Positions 46,982 through 50,715 of a stretch of 50,715 nt of DNA are shown here, piece by piece. The DNA lies in NCBI RefSeq assembly GCF_900156305.1, contig NZ_FTPL01000006.1:1-50715 (forward strand), given 5' to 3'. Positions within the stretch are counted from its first letter, which is position 1; each line of letters opens with the position of its first letter. A model generated the notes under the pieces. That model made no database searches and was not told the origin of the DNA. It worked only from the letters and a program-made list of their open reading frames with translations. The DNA is from Edaphobacillus lindanitolerans. GTDB taxonomy: Bacteria > Bacillota > Bacilli > Bacillales_A > Planococcaceae. Both the position numbers and the translations under genes were made by a program.

Positions 46982-47975
46982 GTTTTACCTCCTGCATGTT
47001 GAGCACCAGCTGTTCCATGAGAAGCGTGCGGTTCATATTGCTGTGGAGGTTCCGTTTTGCGCCGAGAATGGCTCCGAGGACGGAGGAAAGCCTGCCATAC
47101 GTCATTCGGAGAGCCAGCTGCTGCCACAGTTCCTGCTGGTCCGGATAAGCCAGTGCATTTCCGAGGCCCGCCTTGACTGCCGCAATATCCCGATAGGCAA
47201 ACAGGAGCAGGTCAAGCCCGAGTTCGGCCTCTTCCTTTTCCTTGAACACCGGCCCCCAATCCGTCTGGACAAAGAGCAGCGCTTCCTGGATATTTTTTTC
47301 CGATGCTTCCACCAATTTTAACACCGTTTTCCTGGCCTGTCCAAACTGCTCGCCGCCCGCAAGCTCCAGTGCCTCTTCGGGGCCGGCCGTCACCATTGTG
47401 GCCGTGGAGGCCATCGAGCGGGTGAGCCCGTGTTTTGCGACCAGTTCTTCGATGATCTGCTCGCGGGGCGGAGGCTGCAGAAGAACATCCAGGCAACGCG
47501 AACGGATGGTTGGCAGGATGGCCGATCCGGTATCCGTCAAAAGCAGCGCAGTCACCTCTCCCTCCGGTTCTTCAAGGAACTTCAGGAGGGTATTGGCCGC
47601 GGCCGTATTCATGCGTTCCGCCTCATGGATGATATAGATTTGCCGGCCATCTTCGAGTCCGGTCTTGTTCAATTGATAGATCAGGCCCGCAATCTGCCCT
47701 TTCTTGATGTCCTGGCCGTCCGGATGGATATTCGACACGTTCGGATGATTGCCCTCCCGGATCCTCCGGCAGTTGCGGCATTGCCCGCACGGGACAGCCT
47801 CTTCGGGGTGATGGCAGAGAAGCAGCTGGGTGAAGAACCCGGCGATCGCTTCCTTGCCGGATCCCTTGATCCCTTCAATCAGGTAGGCATGGGCAACCCG
47901 GTTTGAAGCAAAGGCAGCCCGGAAGCCGTCGACGGCGATTTTCTGTGTTTCCATGACCGGATAGCCCATGTTCAT
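46971..47975 (-). CDS. holB: DNA polymerase III delta' subunit
   Basis: Clamp loader subunit. The 334-aa AAA+ protein has a P-loop-like GIKGSGKEA (about 35-43), a zinc module with C-x8-CxxCxxC (Cys54, 63, 66, 69) and the SRC motif (about 159-161), which acts as arginine finger. The ATG at 47975 follows GAGGGGG. In B. subtilis yaaR lies between darA and this gene. Here only 73 bp with a terminator-like hairpin separate them. Confidence 0.95.
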   Translation of the reverse strand: MNMGYPVMETQKIAVDGFRAAFASNRVAHAYLIEGIKGSGKEAIAGFFTQLLLCHHPEEAVPCGQCRNCRRIREGNHPNVSNIHPDGQDIKKGQIAGLIYQLNKTGLEDGRQIYIIHEAERMNTAAANTLLKFLEEPEGEVTALLLTDTGSAILPTIRSRCLDVLLQPPPREQIIEELVAKHGLTRSMASTATMVTAGPEEALELAGGEQFGQARKTVLKLVEASEKNIQEALLFVQTDWGPVFKEKEEAELGLDLLLFAYRDIAAVKAGLGNALAYPDQQELWQQLALRMTYGRLSSVLGAILGAKRNLHSNMNRTLLMEQLVLNMQEVKHAL

Positions 47976-47995
47976 CCCGATGCCCCCTCTCTTTT

Positions 47996-48031
47996 AAAAA
48001 TCCCGTGTCCGGCAATGACTCCGGGCACGGG
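47996..48031 (-). terminator. Possible terminator or attenuator between darA and holB
   Basis: Hairpin CCCGTG-CCCGG/CCGG-A-CACGGG followed by ATTTTTAAAA on the minus strand. It ends just before the holB ribosome site, so it probably gives partial termination within the tmk-darA-holB series. Confidence 0.6.
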
Positions 48032-48048
48032 GCGTCTGTTGCTAATCA

Positions 48049-48414
<366 letters not shown>

Positions 48415-48427
48415 TCACAAACACCCA

Positions 48428-49066
48428 TCAGGGCAGACGGCTTTTTAACGCAGTCCATGCCTTTTCAGCCGTCTCTTCCAATGTTCCCGAAGCATCGATC
48501 CTAATAACCCGATCAGGCTCATTTTCTGCAATGGCGGCATATTCCTTTTGGACAGTCCGGTGAAACGCCAGGCTTTCTGCGTCCAGACGGTTCACTTCCC
48601 GGCCCTTATCCCGGTTCCGTTCGATCCTGGCCAGGCCTTCCTCTGCCGGAAGGTCCAGCAGCAGGGTCAGTTCGGGCATCACATTGCCGATGGCGAACCG
48701 GTTGATCTCACGGACATCCTCCGTGCCAATTCCCCGTCCCGCCCCCTGATAGGCAATCGAGCTGTCGATGAAGCGGTCGCACAGGACCACTCTTCCTTCC
48801 TGCAGAGCCGGCTCGATCACCTGGACGAGGTGCTGCCGGCGTGCCGCGGCATAAAGAAGCGCCTCTGTCCGGGCGTCCATTTCTGTGTTCGAAGGATCCA
48901 GGATGATCTCCCTGATCATCTCGGAGATGCGGATGCCGCCCGGCTCCCGTGTGGCAGTATATCGGATCCCTTTCTCCTTCAGACGTGACTCGAGCCTGGA
49001 CATGACGGATGTTTTTCCTGCACCGTCCGGCCCCTCCAGAGTGACGAACAATCCACTTTTCTTCAT
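48428..49066 (-). CDS. tmk: Thymidylate kinase
   Basis: Phosphorylates dTMP to dTDP. The product is 212 aa from the ATG at 49066, after GGAGG; the longer open frame upstream is within yaaO. P-loop EGPDGAGKTS (about 11-20), the DR(Y/F) motif as CDRFIDSS (about 92-99) and the LID region are present. The start overlaps the yaaO stop by 4 bp. Confidence 0.97.
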   Translation of the reverse strand: MKKSGLFVTLEGPDGAGKTSVMSRLESRLKEKGIRYTATREPGGIRISEMIREIILDPSNTEMDARTEALLYAAARRQHLVQVIEPALQEGRVVLCDRFIDSSIAYQGAGRGIGTEDVREINRFAIGNVMPELTLLLDLPAEEGLARIERNRDKGREVNRLDAESLAFHRTVQKEYAAIAENEPDRVIRIDASGTLEETAEKAWTALKSRLP

Positions 49067-50514
49067 ATAATATATGCCTCCGATGACTGTAATAGGACGG
49101 GGATGAGCCCCTCTTTCAGCCGGTGCCGCCCCTGGAACGGGACGCCGGCTCCGAGCAGGATGCCGATCCGGCTGACCGTTTCTCCCGTGATGCGCTCCCC
49201 AGGAAGCACAAGCGGGATGCCCGGCGGATAGGGGATCAGCGACGAAGCTGAAATCCGGCCTTCCGCTTCCGTCCATTGAATCCATTCGGCGGGAATTCCC
49301 GGATCCTCCGCGGGCGGGAGTTCCGCTTCCATGATATCCGGGGCATGACCGGATGGTGCAGGCGGAGCGGGCTTGGCGGATTCGCCCATCGTGCCCATCG
49401 CCTCGCGGATCCGCCGGACGGCCTCATCAAGATTATCCTCATGCCCCTTCTTTAAAAGGGGCAGCATGAGCAGCACCTGATAAGGATCGGCCAATTCCGG
49501 GTGTACCCCTTTTTCGACAAAAGCCTCCTGCAGGGCCGTACCGGTCAGCCCTTCCGACCGGACAAGCAGCTTCAGCGGATCACCCGTTTCCACGACGTTC
49601 AGGGATCGGATGGATGCGAGGGCGCGGATGAATTGCGCCCGGCGGGCAAGGAAGCTTTCCTGATCCGCCGGCTGATACGTCGCAATGAAATGACGGGCAT
49701 CATCCAATGAAGCCATGAGCGGATAGGAAGGGCTGCTCGACTGGAGAATGCCGAGCTGGCGGGCAACCGTTTCATGGGAGACCCGTGATCCCTCGGCGAT
49801 ATGGAGGTATGAACCCATCGTCATGGCCGGCAGGGTCTTATGGGCGGACTGCACCACAATGTCTGCACCTTGACGGAGCGATGACACCGGAAATGCGTCC
49901 CCGGCTCCAAAATGCGCGCCGTGCGCCTCATCGACGAGGAGGGGGATTCCCGCCTGCCTGCAAATCGCCGAAATCTCCGGAAGTTCCGTTGAAACGACGC
50001 CATAATAAGTCGGGTTCGTCAGGATGACGCCCTTTGCCTCCGGATACAGGGAAACCGCTTCCCGTACAATTTCGGCAGGAACATGTCCGGCCGCCAGGCT
50101 GCATTCATCCCATTCGGGAGAGAGATAGACGGGCTTTGCCCCGGCAAGGGAGAGACCGTTGAACACCGACTTATGGGCATTCCGCTGAACGAGGATACGG
50201 TCACCTGGCCGGCAGACCGAGAGGATCATGGCCAGATTGCCCGTCGTTGAACCGTTGACGAGGAAAAAGCTGCGGGCCGCTCCGGACCAGTCCGCCAGCA
50301 GTTGCTGAGCCTCGAGAATGGCTTCCTCCGGCGCATGCAGATCGTCGAGGCCGGGCAGCTCGGTCACGTCCCAGGAGAGAATGCTGCGGATCCCGGCGGG
50401 GAGCCCGGTAATGTCTCCATTCTTATGTCCCGGCACATGAAAGGAGATCGGGCCGCGTTTCGCAAAGGCCTCCAGCATCCCGACCACCGGACGCCGCTGT
50501 TGGCTGTCAGACAT
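49063..50514 (-). CDS. yaaO: Orn/Lys/Arg decarboxylase family protein (YaaO-like)
   Basis: PLP-dependent fold-type I decarboxylase. The 483 aa begin with GPISFHVPGHKNG (about 21-33). They carry the PLP-binding DEAHGAHFG (about 195-203) and the Schiff-base Lys in SAHKTLPA (Lys226), followed by the C-terminal decarboxylase domain. Its substrate in B. subtilis is unproven; SpeA is the arginine enzyme, so this is a paralogue with unknown specificity. AAAGGAG precedes the ATG. It is the first gene after the 5S rRNA and is coupled to tmk by a 4-bp overlap. Confidence 0.9.
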   Translation of the reverse strand: MSDSQQRRPVVGMLEAFAKRGPISFHVPGHKNGDITGLPAGIRSILSWDVTELPGLDDLHAPEEAILEAQQLLADWSGAARSFFLVNGSTTGNLAMILSVCRPGDRILVQRNAHKSVFNGLSLAGAKPVYLSPEWDECSLAAGHVPAEIVREAVSLYPEAKGVILTNPTYYGVVSTELPEISAICRQAGIPLLVDEAHGAHFGAGDAFPVSSLRQGADIVVQSAHKTLPAMTMGSYLHIAEGSRVSHETVARQLGILQSSSPSYPLMASLDDARHFIATYQPADQESFLARRAQFIRALASIRSLNVVETGDPLKLLVRSEGLTGTALQEAFVEKGVHPELADPYQVLLMLPLLKKGHEDNLDEAVRRIREAMGTMGESAKPAPPAPSGHAPDIMEAELPPAEDPGIPAEWIQWTEAEGRISASSLIPYPPGIPLVLPGERITGETVSRIGILLGAGVPFQGRHRLKEGLIPVLLQSSEAYII

Positions 50515-50552
50515 ATGTAAAACTCCTTTGCAGAGTAAAGGTTCCGGTTCCC

Positions 50553-50561
50553 ATTATAACA
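50553..50561 (-). promoter_or_regulatory. Extended -10 promoter of the yaaO-tmk operon
   Basis: TGT-TATAAT on the minus strand with a perfect -10, 39 bp before the ATG. The -35 is poor. Confidence 0.6.
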
Positions 50562-50627
50562 TGATGCCCGGAATACCCTGCCTGATACCGGAGACGCCGG
50601 ATTCAGGGAATCTGGGCAACCAAACAC

Positions 50628-50654
50628 AAAAAAACCGTCTCCGGTTGGAGACGG
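50628..50654 (-). terminator. Terminator of the rRNA operon
   Basis: 8-bp perfect stem CCGTCTCC/GGAGACGG (50635-50642 and 50647-50654) with a 4-base loop and seven T residues on the minus strand, right after the 5S rRNA. Confidence 0.94.
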
Positions 50655-50659
50655 CCTTG

Positions 50660-50715
50660 TGCCCAGCGATGTCCTACTCTTGCAGGGGGAAGCCCCCGAC
50701 TACCATCGGCGCTGA
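50660..50715 (-). rRNA. rrf: 5S rRNA, 3' part (cut by the window edge)
   Basis: On the minus strand the edge reads CAGCGCCGATGGTAGTCGGG, then GGCTTCCCCC, TGCAAGAGTAGGACATCG and CTGGGCAC. This is the conserved 3' half of Bacillales 5S rRNA, including the GAGAGTAGGAC-type segment. The 5' part and the 23S and 16S genes lie beyond the right edge. The 3' end is approximate. Confidence 0.93.

Noticed and set aside
49067-49285. N-terminal extension of thymidylate kinase
   Set aside because: The extra 73 codons overlap the end of yaaO in another frame and lack a ribosome site; the ATG at 49066 gives the normal 212-aa enzyme.

Overview
This window is a GC-rich (by eye above 50%) stretch of a spore-forming member of the Bacillales. 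It covers the origin-proximal block that is strongly conserved between Bacillus subtilis yaaO and lysS. Spore genes (spoIIE, yabP, yabQ, spoVT, fin, sspF, spoVG), DivIC, RicT, DarA, Fin and YabA place it in that order. The high GC and the gene set suggest a Planococcaceae-like or related lineage, but the genus cannot be fixed from the sequence. Almost every gene is on the minus strand. The exceptions are abrB and one tRNA-Met. Read biologically, the window therefore runs right to left and the replication origin should lie beyond the right edge.

Layout from right to left: the 3' end of a 5S rRNA with its terminator; yaaO-tmk-darA-holB-ricT-yabA-trmN6-yazA-rsmI (thymidylate supply, clamp loader, initiation control, RNA modification); abrB on the opposite strand with tandem Spo0A boxes; metS, tatD, a G5/3D cell-wall protein, rnmV-rsmA (5S and 16S rRNA maturation), veg, sspF, ispE, purR-ridA, spoVG. 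Next come a lipoprotein class B penicillin-binding protein of the MecA/PbpC type, glmU, prs, ctc, pth, fin and mfd. These are followed by spoVT, yabM-yabN-rqcP, yabP-yabQ, divIC and yabR, then tRNA-Met. The left part holds spoIIE-tilS-hpt-ftsH, coaX-hslO-yacD-cysK, folP-folB-folK-dusB and lysS. At the left edge there are two tandem rRNA-type promoters firing out of the window, so the segment lies between two co-directional rRNA operons.

Most genes are standard housekeeping or sporulation genes, and many are joined by 4-bp ATGA overlaps. The control signals are unusually easy to read. There are sigma-A promoters for the rRNA, veg, yabR and tRNA; a sigma-B promoter at ctc, sigma-H at spoVG, sigma-E at yabP, sigma-G at spoVT and a possible forespore promoter at fin. 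Spo0A boxes lie at abrB and spoIIE, a perfect palindrome (CymR-like) lies over the cysK start region, and a near-consensus parS site lies beside the tRNA. Compared with B. subtilis, pabB-pabA-pabC, yazB, yabG and yaaR are absent from their usual places, and a PBP gene has been added between spoVG and glmU.

The part that known features do not explain is the intergenic DNA. Between ftsH and coaX lies a ~600-bp array of 27 degenerate ~21-bp units with a GAGTTTT core, organised into a 159-bp higher-order repeat. Two smaller arrays with the same ~21-bp spacing but other core words lie upstream of ctc and between rnmV and the G5/3D gene. These three arrays are the best candidates for something undescribed. 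No CRISPR array, transposase or prophage was seen.
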